A stretch of 64,000 bases of DNA from Curtobacterium flaccumfaciens pv. betae (GCF_026241855.1 NZ_JAPJDC010000001.1:2294001-2358000); one strand, 5' to 3'. Shown: positions 12,001 to 26,211, counted from the stretch's first letter. Notes: generated by a model from the letters alone, not told the origin. Numbers and translations are program-made.

Positions 12001-12636
12001 CGGGTCGGCCGCGAAGGCACGGGCGATCGCGGCGATCCAGCTGCCGTCGACGACGGCGCCCTCGTCCACGAACGCGACGACGTCGCCGGTCGCGACGAGC
12101 AGGCCGGCGTTCCGCGCGGCGGCGAGGCCGCCGTCGGGCGCGGCGATGGTGGTGACGCGGCGTCCGCCGATGTCGACGGTCGCCACACCGCCGTCGTCGG
12201 CGCCGTGCGAGACGACGACGACGTCGAAGTCGGGGTGTCCGTTCGCGAGCACCGACCGCATGGTCGTGCCGGCGGCACCGTCCGTGCAGAGCACCACGGT
12301 GACGGACGGCAGCACCAGACCTGCTGCCGGCCGACGCTCGGGTGCCGGCATGGGCCGGATCGCGCGCTGCAGCGCACGGACGTCGATGGTGCCGCCGATG
12401 CGGCGGCGTTCGGTGATCTCGGCCTCGACGAAGCCGAGCGGCTCGCCGTGGTCGCGGACGAGCAGGCGTGCACGCCCGTACCCGGTCGATCCCTGCAGGG
12501 CGATGACGTCCCGGTGGCTCGACGCGTGCACGTCGGCACGGTCGACCTCGCCGACCCAGAGCGCGCCGTCCCAGGTAGGGACGAGCGGCCCGGTCACGAC
12601 CGGCGAGAGGACCATCGCCAGGGTCGCGCGGGTCAC
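9064..12636 (-). CDS. GT2-like domain fused to a large polytopic membrane domain
   Basis: 1190 aa from GTG (GTGA overlap with the upstream GT2 stop). Residues 1-400 are homologous to the GT2 protein at 711-2024, including its N-terminal extension, but key positions differ: DEG at 191-193 instead of DDD, and WQRSADD instead of WHKHRPD. GDDLDLF is kept. After an Asp/Ala linker (about 390-470) come roughly 12-14 membrane segments (about 480-1040), then a soluble C-terminal domain with YFDVGYLSREALGPYPD. The membrane half resembles GT-C transferases or polymerase-like proteins in layout, but I recognise no family motif. It could be a polymerase or membrane transferase with an acceptor-binding or pseudo-enzyme GT2 head. 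Confidence 0.8.
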
Positions 12637-13598
12637 GGTGTGCCCACCGGCTGCGGGAGCGGGGCGGGTGCGGGCGGGGTCCGCACGACGACGGTGCCGA
12701 GGACCCGGCCGACGGCGTAGCCGGCGACCGTCGAGACGACGGAGAGCGCGATGGCGTACGCCCGCAGGCCTCCGCCACGACCGACGTGACGCAGTTCGCG
12801 CAGCACGGCGCCCGGGATCACCCGGGTCAGGTAGGTCGACTCGCTGGCGAGCGAGTCACCGGTGCCGACCCGACGGCTCAGCACGGCCTTCGAGATCCCC
12901 TCGTAGTAGCTGCGGCGGCGCAGGTAGCGCATCGTCACACGGTCCGGGGAGACCCGGTGCGAGACGTTCGAGCGCGGTTCGTGCCGGATCCGCGCGCCGG
13001 GACGGGCCTGGGCGATGCGGATGCAGAGTTCGGTCTCCTCGCAGCCGAGCGGCTGGTTGCCGACGCGGCCGATGCCGGAGCGGAAACCGCCGGCGAGCAG
13101 GATCGCGTCGCGGCGGAACGCCATGCTCGACCCGATGACGTTGCGGACGTCGCCCGGGGTCTCGGGCAGCCCGCGGTACGAGCACCCGACGATCCAGAGC
13201 AGTTCGTCGGCGTACGGGCCGGGGCCGGTCGCGGTCGGCCAGGACGGCGTGGCACGACCGCCGACACCGACGACGTCGGGGTCCTCGAGCGCGGTGAGCA
13301 TGTGCCCGAGCCAGTCGGGGTCCGCGGTGGCGTCGTCGTCCAGGAACGCGACGACGTCGGCGTCGGTCAGGGCGACACCGGTGTTGCGGGCCCCGGAGAG
13401 TCCGCGGTCCTCGGTGTTCGGGACGACCCGGAGTTCCGGCCAGCGCGCGGCGGCGCGGGCCAGGAGCTCGGGCTCGTGGTCGATGACGACGACGACCTCG
13501 GGGCCCTCGGGCTGGCGCTTGGCCGACTCGACGCTGTCCTGCAGGTCACCCCAGCGCTGCTGGGTGTAGGCGCAGATGACGACCGCGACGGTCGTCAC
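12633..13598 (-). CDS. Glycosyltransferase family 2 with a C-terminal hydrophobic segment
   Basis: 321 aa from a GTG that overlaps the upstream stop (GTGA), with GAGGAGG just upstream. The GT-A fold is complete: VAVVICAYTQQRW, DRGLSGARNTG, the metal site FLDDDATADPDW, and an acceptor/base motif CEETELCIRI, as in many rhamnosyl- and other GT2 transferases. A hydrophobic stretch near 275-300 (AIALSVVSTVAGYAVGRVLG) may tether it to the membrane. It is the second gene of the five-gene minus-strand chain. All catalytic residues are present, unlike the neighbouring fusion protein. Confidence 0.88.
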   Translation of the reverse strand: MTTVAVVICAYTQQRWGDLQDSVESAKRQPEGPEVVVVIDHEPELLARAAARWPELRVVPNTEDRGLSGARNTGVALTDADVVAFLDDDATADPDWLGHMLTALEDPDVVGVGGRATPSWPTATGPGPYADELLWIVGCSYRGLPETPGDVRNVIGSSMAFRRDAILLAGGFRSGIGRVGNQPLGCEETELCIRIAQARPGARIRHEPRSNVSHRVSPDRVTMRYLRRRSYYEGISKAVLSRRVGTGDSLASESTYLTRVIPGAVLRELRHVGRGGGLRAYAIALSVVSTVAGYAVGRVLGTVVVRTPPAPAPLPQPVGTP

Positions 13599-14557
13599 GC
13601 GACGTCCTCCTCGAGGGCGACGACGGACGCGACGACGGACGCCCCGGCGACGACGGACGCCCCGGCGACGGCGGACGCGGCGACGGGGGTCGCGACGGAC
13701 GCAGCGACCGGCGACGCAGCGGCGGGCGCAGCAGCGACAGGAGGAGCAGCCGGCGCGGCGAGCTGCTCGGCCGGCGGGACGACGCTCATCGCCGCGCGAC
13801 GGACCTCGGCACGGCCGATGGCGGCGCGACGACGCTCGTGCATGATCGACTTCAGCACGCGGATGCCGTCGGTCACGGCGTTGAGGTTGCTGGAACCGTG
13901 CACCCGGAGCTTCTCGTGGCTCGGCACCTCGGTGATCGCGAGTTCGGCGGCCGACCAGCGGCAGGTCAGGACGGTCTCGATCTCGAACCCGTCGCCCCAC
14001 AGCATCGAACCGTCGGCCGGCTTCGGCAGCTCGGACGACAGCAGACCGATCTCCGGCAGGACGTCCGCCCAGAAGGCGTTGTAGCCGTAGCAGAGGTCGC
14101 TGTAGCGGGTGCCGAGGATGATGTTGCAGAGCATGTTCAGGCCGCGGTTGCCCATGTTCCGGACGATCGTGATGTCGTCGCTGCCACCGCCGAGCGAGTA
14201 CCGGGTGCCCTTCGCGACGTCGGCGCCGTCGATGAGTGCCTGGACGAACCGCGGGATCTCGTCGGGGTCCGCGGAGCAGTCGGCGTCGAACATGACGACG
14301 ATGTCGCCGGTGACGGCCTCGAAGCCGCAGGCCAGGGCGTTGCCCTTGCCCTTGCGGGTCTGGTGCACGACGCGGATGTCGGGCATCACGCGCTGGGCGG
14401 CGGCGATGGTGTCGTCGACGGAGTTGCCGTCGACCAGGATCACCTCGTACACGGGCGGGAGCTTCGGGAGGATGATCTCGAGGTTGCGGGCCTCGTTCCG
14501 TGCCGGGATGACGACGGAGACCCTCGGGTCTGCAGGGCGAACGGTACGTGCGGGCAT
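13595..14557 (-). CDS. DPM1-like glycosyltransferase family 2 with Ala/Val-rich tail
   Basis: 320 aa from ATG, with AGGA about 8 nt upstream; a longer frame upstream is possible but lacks conserved sequence. Residues 12-240 match polyprenyl-phosphate sugar transferases: VSVVIPARNEARNLEIIL, VILVDGNSVDDT, the TRKGKGNAL segment and the metal site MFDADCSADP. No C-terminal membrane domain is present, so it would load a sugar on polyprenyl phosphate from the cytoplasm. The last 60 residues are a low-complexity Ala/Pro/Val tail built partly from repeated AGASVV units. It is the first gene of the five-gene operon and overlaps the next gene by GTGA. Confidence 0.87.
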   Translation of the reverse strand: MPARTVRPADPRVSVVIPARNEARNLEIILPKLPPVYEVILVDGNSVDDTIAAAQRVMPDIRVVHQTRKGKGNALACGFEAVTGDIVVMFDADCSADPDEIPRFVQALIDGADVAKGTRYSLGGGSDDITIVRNMGNRGLNMLCNIILGTRYSDLCYGYNAFWADVLPEIGLLSSELPKPADGSMLWGDGFEIETVLTCRWSAAELAITEVPSHEKLRVHGSSNLNAVTDGIRVLKSIMHERRRAAIGRAEVRRAAMSVVPPAEQLAAPAAPPVAAAPAAASPVAASVATPVAASAVAGASVVAGASVVASVVALEEDVA

Positions 14558-14862
14558 GGCGCGGTCCTGTCGGGTCAGGGTTGCTGTCGGGTGGTGGCTC
14601 GTCGAGACGAGCGGCGCGTCCTCGGATGACGCATCGACGACGGTGACCGTCGTCGGTCGAGCAGCGGGACGCGGGTACGACGCCGCCTGCTTGCCGCGGG
14701 TGAGTGGGTACTCTCCCCCGCGGTTCCAACCATCGCCGTGGCCAGCGGGAGGGTCAATGCGCGGTGCGGTCCCTTGCGGACACCCGGGTGCGGATACGGA
14801 AACCCGCAACCCTCGTGCAGGTTGGCCCTCCGGCGCGGCGGCCGGCGGGTGGTGGACGCAGG
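14558..14862. other. Upstream region of the five-gene glycan operon
   Basis: No credible gene. It holds a GC-rich hairpin at 14694-14723 (outer arms CCGCGGG/CCCGCGG, inner arms GAGT/ACTC) in the probable leader of the operon, and at 14787-14810 a sequence related to motifs found upstream of the GT14 and A-T-TE genes. No clear promoter could be fixed by eye. Confidence 0.5.
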
Positions 14863-14916
14863 ACGAGCGGACGGGAGGCGCGGTGCCAGCCGGCACCGCG
14901 CCTCCCGTCCGCTCGT
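14863..14916 (-). terminator. Perfect 25-bp hairpin after the A-T-TE gene
   Basis: Arms 14863-14887 and 14892-14916 are perfect complements around an AGCC loop, 9 nt beyond the stop of the minus-strand gene. It belongs to the GGACGGGAGGC hairpin family and has no T tract. Confidence 0.82.
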
Positions 14917-14925
14917 GGGCCGGTC

Positions 14926-17709
14926 TCAGACCTGCGGCACGTCCGCCGTCTCGAAGGCGGCCCGCAGCGCGACCGCCAGCTCGGCGACGTGCGGTTCCCG
15001 CAGCAGCGACGTGTGCTCGCTCGCGATCCGCACCATCTCGGTGGGCCCGCGCAGCAGGGCGGACCACCCGGCGGCGTCGGGGTTGGCGTCGGCGAGGACG
15101 TAGGTGGCCCTCCCGTGGAACGGCGTCGGGTGGTGGCGTCTGGTGACGATCTCGGCCTGGTCGAAGAACGCGTCGAAGTCCTTCTGCCCACCGTGTCGCA
15201 GCACGCCGGCCGTGTACGCACGGAGCCGCTTGGCGAACAGCGCTCCGTACGGCACACCCGCGGGCAGCACCCGCCTGACGGCGCGGTCGAGCCCCCGCTG
15301 CACGGCCCGGACGGCGGTGTTCGGCTGGTCGCGCGGCTCCATCCGGCCGAAGTGCAGGCGGGCCTGTTCGGACTTCGTGCGGGGCAGGTAGGTGTCGAGC
15401 AGGACGACGTGCTCGACCTGCTCGCCGCTCTCGGTGAGGAGCCGGGCGATCTCGAGCGCGACGAGTCCGCCGAGCGAGTGCCCGACGAGCAGGTACGGGC
15501 CGCGGGGCTGCACGATGCGCATCAGGGCGAGGTAGCGGCGGGCGCTCCGCTCGATGTTCCAGTCCGGCATCCCACGGCGCTCGAGGGCGTGCTGCTGGAA
15601 CGCGTACAGGTCGTGCGCGGGCAGGTGCCGCGAGAGCGGCAGGAACGTCAGCGCCAGGGCACCGCCACCGGCGAAGCAGAACACCGGCGGACGGCCGCCC
15701 TCGCGCGCCTCGGACACCTTCACGACGTCGGGGTGGCTCGGCAGCGCGCTCGTCCCGCTCCGCACCCGTCGGGCGAAGGCGCGGAGCGTCGGGTGCTCGA
15801 GCACGTCCGAGGAGCGCAGGTCGACCCCGAGCCGGTCCTGCACGACGGCGAGCATCTCCTCGGCGGACAGCGAGTCGCCGCCGAGCGCGGAGAAGTCCTC
15901 GTCCAGGTGCACGCCCCGGAGCCCGAGCACCTCGGCCCAGATCTGCCCGACGACGAGCTCCCACTGGTCGTACTCGCCCTCGACCATCTCGGTCTCGACG
16001 CTCGGCGCCCCGGGGAGTTCGGCCCGGTCGACCTTGCCGCGCTCGTTCCGCGGCAGTTCGGTCATCGGCACGATCGACGCCGGCACCATGTACTCGGGCA
16101 GCCGCTCACGGAGCGCCCGGCGGAGCGCGCCCGGTGCCGGGGTGCGGTGCCCCGGGCGACCGACCACGTAGGCGACGAGCCGGGTGACGGAACCGGGGTC
16201 GACCTGTGCCGTCACGACCGCGTCGTGCACCTCGGGGACCGCGCGGAGGGCCGCCTCGACCTCACTCGGCTCGACCAGGTAGCCGCGGACCTTCACGGCG
16301 TCGTCGGATCGGCCGAGCAGCACGAGCCGCCCGTCGGGGTCGACGCGTGCCAGGTCGCCCTGCCGCCAGCTCGGGGTCCCGACGGGGATGCCGGCGACGG
16401 CCTCGGCTTCGCCGGTGTGTCCGGCCCGTTCGGCGGTCTTCTCCGGCGCGCCCCAGTAGCCCGCGGTCAGGGCGTCGGAGACCACGACGAGCTCGCCGGT
16501 CTCCCCCGGGTCGGCAGGGCTGCCATCCTCACGGAGCACGAGGACCGTCTTGCCGGGCAACGGCCACCCGGCGGGCACGACGCCCTCGGGCACCGGCTCG
16601 CCCGGGGGCACCGGGCAGTAGGCGACGCACGCGGTCTCGCTCGAGCCGAAGGCGTTCAGGAGCAGCGTGTCCGGGTCCAGGTGGGGTCGGGCCGCGGCGA
16701 GGTCGGCGCCGGTGACGGACTCGCCCGTGGTCATCAGGAAGCGCAGCCCGCCGAGCACCGGTGCGGTTCCGGCTGCGGTCCCGTGCGACCCGGGGGCGCT
16801 CTGCGACCCGATGATCGAGCGCAGCAGGTGCGGGGTGCAGACGAGCACGTTCACGTCGTCGTCCCGGAACCGCCCGAGCAGCCGCTCGACACCGAGTTCA
16901 CGCGGCTCGAGCAGCACGATGGTGCCGCCGCAGAGCAACGTGTCGAACGAGAACAGGAGCCCGGCGGCGAAAGACAGCGGCAGGACGACACCGAGCCGGT
17001 CGCCGGGGCCGAGTCCGAGCGCGACCGCGTCCTGTTCGGCATCGGCGATCTGCTGCCGGTGCGTCAGGACGACGCCCTTCGGCATGCCGGTCGAGCCGGA
17101 GGTGAAGACGATGGCGAAGGGGTCCCGCCCGCCGGGGCGCACGCCGACGGTGTCCGCCGACGGGGCCGCGCCGGGACCGCCCGCGTCCAGCGGTTCGCCC
17201 GCGTCCAGCAGTTCGCCGAGTGCGTGCACCCGGCCGTCCCGCTCCGCGACGACGGCAGCGGCCAGCGCCGCACGCTCGGTGTCGGCCACGATCTCGTCGA
17301 CGCCGGCGAGCCGGGCCACGTGCGCCAGGCGTGCTGCGGGCAGGTGGTCGTCGAGCACCACCACGGTCCGTCCGGCACGCACCAGCGCGAGGATGCCGAT
17401 CACGGCCTCGGTCGACTGCCCCGCCATCAGCCCGACCGGCTTCGACGCCCCGCCCGGGGTGTCGCCGACTCCGGCGCCGCTGTGGTCGTCGGGTCGGAGC
17501 GTCACGGCCAGGGCTGCGGCCAGCGCGCGCGAGGCCCGGTCCGCTTCGGCGTAGGTGTACGGGCGGCCGTCGCCCGCGAGCGCGGCGGCGTCGCCCCGGA
17601 GTGCCACCACGCGGTCCCAGCGGTCCAGCACGGAGTGGTCGGCCGCCGCGGGCACGGCTGCGGGGTGGTTCCAGGGATCGACGGTCGTCAGCGGGTCGAC
17701 GGAGGTCAC
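14926..17709 (-). CDS. Stand-alone NRPS-like synthetase, A-T-TE domains
   Basis: 927 aa from GTG with GAGGTG about 5 nt upstream. The adenylation domain (about 25-565) has FTSGSTGMPKG at 202-212, FGSSE at 354-358, GYWG, GRSDDAVKVRGYLVEP and the catalytic Lys559 in RNERGKVDR. The carrier domain (about 580-655) has the phosphopantetheine site GGDSL with Ser613. The thioesterase (about 675-925) has GHSLG with Ser745. There is no condensation, ketosynthase or reductase domain. In the A4 motif, SFAAG replaces the usual SFDAS, so the Asp that binds an alpha-amino group is Ala. It should activate a carboxylic acid, load it on its own carrier and release or transfer it. Position beside the glycan genes suggests modification of the polymer, but this is inference. 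Confidence 0.88.
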   Translation of the reverse strand: MTSVDPLTTVDPWNHPAAVPAAADHSVLDRWDRVVALRGDAAALAGDGRPYTYAEADRASRALAAALAVTLRPDDHSGAGVGDTPGGASKPVGLMAGQSTEAVIGILALVRAGRTVVVLDDHLPAARLAHVARLAGVDEIVADTERAALAAAVVAERDGRVHALGELLDAGEPLDAGGPGAAPSADTVGVRPGGRDPFAIVFTSGSTGMPKGVVLTHRQQIADAEQDAVALGLGPGDRLGVVLPLSFAAGLLFSFDTLLCGGTIVLLEPRELGVERLLGRFRDDDVNVLVCTPHLLRSIIGSQSAPGSHGTAAGTAPVLGGLRFLMTTGESVTGADLAAARPHLDPDTLLLNAFGSSETACVAYCPVPPGEPVPEGVVPAGWPLPGKTVLVLREDGSPADPGETGELVVVSDALTAGYWGAPEKTAERAGHTGEAEAVAGIPVGTPSWRQGDLARVDPDGRLVLLGRSDDAVKVRGYLVEPSEVEAALRAVPEVHDAVVTAQVDPGSVTRLVAYVVGRPGHRTPAPGALRRALRERLPEYMVPASIVPMTELPRNERGKVDRAELPGAPSVETEMVEGEYDQWELVVGQIWAEVLGLRGVHLDEDFSALGGDSLSAEEMLAVVQDRLGVDLRSSDVLEHPTLRAFARRVRSGTSALPSHPDVVKVSEAREGGRPPVFCFAGGGALALTFLPLSRHLPAHDLYAFQQHALERRGMPDWNIERSARRYLALMRIVQPRGPYLLVGHSLGGLVALEIARLLTESGEQVEHVVLLDTYLPRTKSEQARLHFGRMEPRDQPNTAVRAVQRGLDRAVRRVLPAGVPYGALFAKRLRAYTAGVLRHGGQKDFDAFFDQAEIVTRRHHPTPFHGRATYVLADANPDAAGWSALLRGPTEMVRIASEHTSLLREPHVAELAVALRAAFETADVPQV

Positions 17710-18034
17710 GATGACACCTCGGGTGCTCAGCAGCGGACCGCCACGACTCCCGCGACGGTCTTCCGACCGTAGGTCCGCGCTCCCCCCGCCCGCGAGCAGT
17801 CGAGAGCCCGGTGCGGGGAACCGCAACCGGCCTGGAGGCGCGGCCTGCGCCCGCCACGGACGGTACGACTCCGGAACGACCGGACCACCGCCGTGGGCGC
17901 CTTCCGCACGGCGGCTCGCCCGGCTCGGGGATCGTGCGGTTCCGCGCAACCTCCGGATCAGCCGTGGCGTGACCGTGGATGAGCCGTGCATCCCCGATGA
18001 GGACGCTCGGAACCAGCGCGGCCGCGAACGAGAT
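17710..18034. other. Non-coding region between the synthetase and tRNA-Gln
   Basis: No gene is supported here. It must hold the synthetase promoter (minus strand). A 15-nt segment at 17810-17824 differs by one base from one at 2388-2402 upstream of the GT14 gene. Confidence 0.5.
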
Positions 18035-18073
18035 CAGCCCGGTACGAGAACAGCCCGGAACGAGAACAGCCCC
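18035..18073. repeat. 16-bp tandem repeat, about 2.4 copies
   Basis: Units at 18035-18050 and 18051-18066 differ by one base (CAGCCCGG(T/A)ACGAGAA), with a partial third copy running into the tRNA-Gln terminator stem. It looks like local duplication of the terminator arm. Confidence 0.7.
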
Positions 18074-18095
18074 CGGGAGATCCCGGGGGCTGTTC
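18064..18095 (-). terminator. Hairpin downstream of tRNA-Gln
   Basis: Perfect 15-bp arms (18064-18078, 18081-18095), 8 nt past the tRNA 3' end, with no T tract. Confidence 0.75.
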
Positions 18096-18103
18096 ATCGA
18101 GTG

Positions 18104-18175
18104 CTGGGGTACCTGGACTCGAACCAAGAACGACGGTACCAGAAACCGCTGTGTTGCCAATTACACCATACCCCA
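18104..18175 (-). tRNA. tRNA-Gln (CUG anticodon)
   Basis: The reverse strand folds into a full cloverleaf: acceptor TGGGGTA/TACCCCA, a D arm with AATTGG, anticodon loop TTCTGGT giving CUG, and a T arm with GGTTCGAGTCC. The discriminator base is G, as expected for glutamine. The 3' CCA is not encoded. Confidence 0.93.
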
Positions 18176-18220
18176 AAAGGCCTGTCGGCCTTCTGGCCCG
18201 GTCACCCGGGGCACGATCAA

Positions 18221-19252
18221 CTACTGTACAGCATCCCGGAGGTCCGCAAGACCACCCACCAGGTCTCGGTGCACGGCGGCGGCGGTCGCGGCTCCGTGTC
18301 CGGCGGCGACGATGAGCTGCTCCGGCCCGGGAGGCGTGACGTCTCCCACGGCGTAGAGCCCCGGGACGGACGTCCGGCCCACCCGGTCGACCACGAGGAG
18401 TCCCTGCGTGTCGCGCTGGAGCCCCTCGAGCGCTCCGGGCGTGTCGCTGTTCGCGGCCGTGTTCCCGCTCGTGGCGCTCGTACTCGTGGTGGCGCTGGTG
18501 CGCAGCCAGTCGAGGTCGGCGTGCCACACCGGTCGGACGAACCCACCGGTCCGCGGCTCGACGTGGCCGTCGGCGAGCCGGACGCCGGTCATCCCGGAGC
18601 GATCGCCCTCGAGGTCCTCGACGACCCGCTCGTCCACGACGACCCCCGCCGACGCCAGCCGAGCGCGGCCCGCGTCGTCGAGCGGCGCCACCCCGTTCGT
18701 GTAGACGATCAGGTCGTCGGTCCAGGAGGCGATGAGCAGCGCCCGGTCGACCACGTCGTCGGTCTCGCAGATGAACGCGAGCGGCTGCCCGGCCTTGTCG
18801 TACGCATCACACTCGACGCAGCTGTGCACCGCGGTGCCGTAGAACGCGCGGAGCATCGGCAGCGCCGGGAACTCCTCACGCAACCCCGTCGCCACGACGA
18901 CCGTCCGGGCTCGAGCCTCGAGCTCGGTGCCGCGCCACGAGCCGTGCACCCGCCAGGTGTCCGTGTCGGCGTCCGGGGCCACATGGTCGACGACGGACTG
19001 CACGACCGTCGCCTCCGGGTACCCCTCGACCTCGGTCCGCCCGAGCTTCCGGAGCTCGAGCGGCGAGATGCCATCGCGCGTCAGGAACCCGTGCGACCGG
19101 AGCGTCGCGGCGTTCCGGGGGCGGTTCGCGTCGACGAGCAGCACGGTGCGCTTCGCACGGACCAGGTTGAGCGCAGCGCTCAGCCCGGCCGGACCAGCGC
19201 CGATGATCGCCACGTCGTGCACGACCGGGACGGTGTGCGCCGTGCTGCTCAC
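18221..19252 (-). CDS. FAD/NAD(P)-dependent oxidoreductase, thioredoxin-reductase-like
   Basis: 343 aa. FAD site GAGPAG at 18-23 (VAIIGAGPAGLSAAL), an ATG-type motif (VVVATGLREE), the redox pair CVEC near 139-142 in HSCVECDAYD, and the C-terminal FAD motif GLYAVGDVTPPGPEQLIVAAGHG. The layout is that of low-molecular-weight thioredoxin-reductase relatives. However, CVECDAYD replaces the typical CATCDG, and no thioredoxin gene is nearby, so its disulfide partner is uncertain. A short Ser/Thr-rich insert (SATTSTSATSGN) lies before the last third. It lies 6 nt downstream of gltX on the same strand, so it is probably co-transcribed. Confidence 0.82.
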   Translation of the reverse strand: MSSTAHTVPVVHDVAIIGAGPAGLSAALNLVRAKRTVLLVDANRPRNAATLRSHGFLTRDGISPLELRKLGRTEVEGYPEATVVQSVVDHVAPDADTDTWRVHGSWRGTELEARARTVVVATGLREEFPALPMLRAFYGTAVHSCVECDAYDKAGQPLAFICETDDVVDRALLIASWTDDLIVYTNGVAPLDDAGRARLASAGVVVDERVVEDLEGDRSGMTGVRLADGHVEPRTGGFVRPVWHADLDWLRTSATTSTSATSGNTAANSDTPGALEGLQRDTQGLLVVDRVGRTSVPGLYAVGDVTPPGPEQLIVAAGHGAATAAAVHRDLVGGLADLRDAVQ

Positions 19253-19258
19253 GGTCGG

Positions 19259-20746
19259 TCAGCGCGCCGCGAGGGCGCGGAGCCGGATCAGGGTGGACTC
19301 CTTGCCCAGGATCTCCATCGACTCGAACAGCGGCGGACTGATCCGACGTCCGGACACCGCCACGCGCAGCGGGCCGAAGGCGACGCGGGGCTTCAGGCCG
19401 AGCTCGTCGATGAGGGCTGCACGGAGCGCGCCCTCGACGGCCTCGGTGGTCCAGTCCTGGACGCCCTCGAGTGCCGCGGTGCTCGCCGCCAGGACCGTCG
19501 CCGTGTCGCCCTTGAGCGAGGCCAGTGCGTCGTCCTCGACGACCAGGTCGGCGTCGGAGGTGAACAGGAACCCGAGCATCGCCGGTGCCTCGCCGAGCAG
19601 CTGCATGCGCTCCTGCACGAGCGGAGCCGCCTTGGTCAGGACCTCGAGCTGCTCCGGGGTCGCCGGGTCGCTGATGAACTCCGACAGGTACGGCAGCAGG
19701 CGCGACCGGAAGTCCTCCGGCGCCAGCAGACGGATGTGGTCCCCGTTGATCGCTTCGGCCTTCTTGTGGTCGAAGCGGGCCGGGTTCGGGTTCACGTCGG
19801 TGACGTCGAACGCCGCGACCATCTCGTCGATCGAGAACACGTCGCGGTCGGGGCCGATCGACCAGCCGAGCAGCGCCAGGTAGTTGACGAGCCCCTCCGG
19901 GATCATGCCGGCGGCACGGTGGTGGAACAGGTTGGACTCGGGGTCACGCTTCGAGAGCTTCTTGTTGCCCTCCCCCATCACGTACGGCAGGTGCCCGAAC
20001 ACGGGGATGGAGGGCGCGAGACCGATCTCGTACAGGGCCTCGTACAGGGCGATCTGCCGCGGCGTCGACGACAGCAGGTCCTCACCCCGGAGCACGTGGG
20101 TGATGCCCATCAGGGCGTCGTCCACCGGGTTCGTGAACGTGTACAGCGGCTTGCCGTTCGGGCGGACCACCACGAAGTCGGGGAACGTGCCCTGCTTGAA
20201 GGTGATCTCACCGCGCACCAGGTCGTCGAAGCTCAGGTCACGGTCGGGGACCCGCAGCCGGAGTGCCGGCTCGCGGCCCTCGTCGCGGAAGGCCTGGCGC
20301 TCGGCATCGGTCAGGTCACGCTCGTGGTTGTCGTACCCCTGCTTGGGGTCACGACCGGCGGCCTTGTTGCGGGCTTCCATCTCGTCCGGCGTGACGAAGG
20401 ACTCGTAGATGTGGCCGGATTCCTTGAGCTTCGCGATCACGTCGTCGTAGATCGCGGTTCGCTCGGACTGCCGGTACGGTCCGTGCTCGCCGCCGGCGTC
20501 CACCCCTTCGTCCCAGTCGAGCCGGAGCCAGCGGAGCGCGTCGAGGATCTGCGCGTACGACTCCTCGCTGTCGCGGGCGGCGTCGGTGTCCTCGATGCGG
20601 AACACGAGCTTGCCGCCGGTGTGGCGGGCGTACGCCCAGTTGAAGAGCGCCGTACGGATGAGCCCCACGTGCGGGGTCCCCGTCGGGCTCGGGCAGAAGC
20701 GGACGCGGATGTCGGAGCCGGAGGCGGTGGTGAATGGCGCAGTCAT
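19259..20746 (-). CDS. gltX: Glutamyl-tRNA synthetase
   Basis: 495 aa, the normal length. It charges tRNA-Glu with glutamate in the cytoplasm and, in organisms with GatCAB, also mischarges tRNA-Gln. The class I HIGH signature appears as [10 protein letters not shown] at 19-28, followed by RIEDTD in the activation site, and the KMSKS equivalent is KLSKR near 266. An all-helical anticodon-binding domain fills the C-terminal third. A TAGGGT box ends 9 nt upstream of the ATG and there is no ribosome binding site, so the message may be nearly leaderless. The ATG is only about 70 nt from the terminator of the upstream rRNA operon. Confidence 0.97.
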   Translation of the reverse strand: MTAPFTTASGSDIRVRFCPSPTGTPHVGLIRTALFNWAYARHTGGKLVFRIEDTDAARDSEESYAQILDALRWLRLDWDEGVDAGGEHGPYRQSERTAIYDDVIAKLKESGHIYESFVTPDEMEARNKAAGRDPKQGYDNHERDLTDAERQAFRDEGREPALRLRVPDRDLSFDDLVRGEITFKQGTFPDFVVVRPNGKPLYTFTNPVDDALMGITHVLRGEDLLSSTPRQIALYEALYEIGLAPSIPVFGHLPYVMGEGNKKLSKRDPESNLFHHRAAGMIPEGLVNYLALLGWSIGPDRDVFSIDEMVAAFDVTDVNPNPARFDHKKAEAINGDHIRLLAPEDFRSRLLPYLSEFISDPATPEQLEVLTKAAPLVQERMQLLGEAPAMLGFLFTSDADLVVEDDALASLKGDTATVLAASTAALEGVQDWTTEAVEGALRAALIDELGLKPRVAFGPLRVAVSGRRISPPLFESMEILGKESTLIRLRALAAR

Positions 20747-20755
20747 GACCCGTCA

Positions 20756-20761
20756 ACCCTA
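20756..20761 (-). promoter_or_regulatory. -10 box (TAGGGT) of gltX
   Basis: TAGGGT on the minus strand lies 9 nt before the gltX ATG, between it and the rRNA terminator. Confidence 0.45.
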
Positions 20762-20814
20762 CCGCGGCACCTGTCCCTCCCACCGGCCCTGTGGATGGGT
20801 CGCAGAACGCAGAA

Positions 20815-20842
20815 AACCCCTGACCACTAATGGTCAGGGGTT
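20815..20842 (-). terminator. Intrinsic terminator of the rRNA operon
   Basis: Perfect 12-bp stem (AACCCCTGACCA / TGGTCAGGGGTT) with a 4-nt loop, followed in the direction of transcription by TTTTCTG. It is the only hairpin I marked as a terminator in this window that has a classical T tract. Confidence 0.93.
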
Positions 20843-20862
20843 CCCTGGTTCTTCTACGTTAA

Positions 20863-20979
20863 GTCCGGCGGCGTCCTACTCTCCCACAAGGTCCCCCTTG
20901 CAGTACCATCGGCGCTGAGAGGCTTAGCTTCCGGGTTCGGAATGTGACCGGGCGTTTCCCTCTCGCTATGACCACCGGA
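20863..20979 (-). rRNA. rrf: 5S ribosomal RNA
   Basis: The reverse strand reads TCCGGTGGTCATAGCGAGAG at the 5' end and has the conserved CCGAACCCGGAAGCTAAGC loop. Ends are estimated to within a few bases. It follows 23S by about 157 nt. Confidence 0.95.
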
Positions 20980-21136
20980 ACACTCTCGACCAGATCATGC
21001 ATTTGGTCTCAAAGCTGTCCCAGCTACTGTCTTCCGTGAAGAAGACAGAGCGGTGTATTCAGTTTCGATTCCCGATCGTCTGTCGGGAACCACAAAGTGG
21101 ACGCGAGCCCGTGCAACAAGTGCACGGAAATCAGTG

Positions 21137-26211
<5,075 letters not shown>

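Noticed and set aside
14640..14810. Possible riboswitch in the leader of the five-gene glycan operon (GGAACCGCGGGGGAGAG next to a strong hairpin)
   Set aside because: Superficially recalls the c-di-AMP (ydaO) class, but I could not match the conserved core segments in order, so only the hairpin is recorded.
13595..15964. A 789-codon minus-strand frame extending the DPM1-like gene upstream
   Set aside because: Beyond the ATG at 14557 it reads antiprotein noise and then overlaps the synthetase gene in the wrong frame; the hairpin at 14863-14916 also cuts it.
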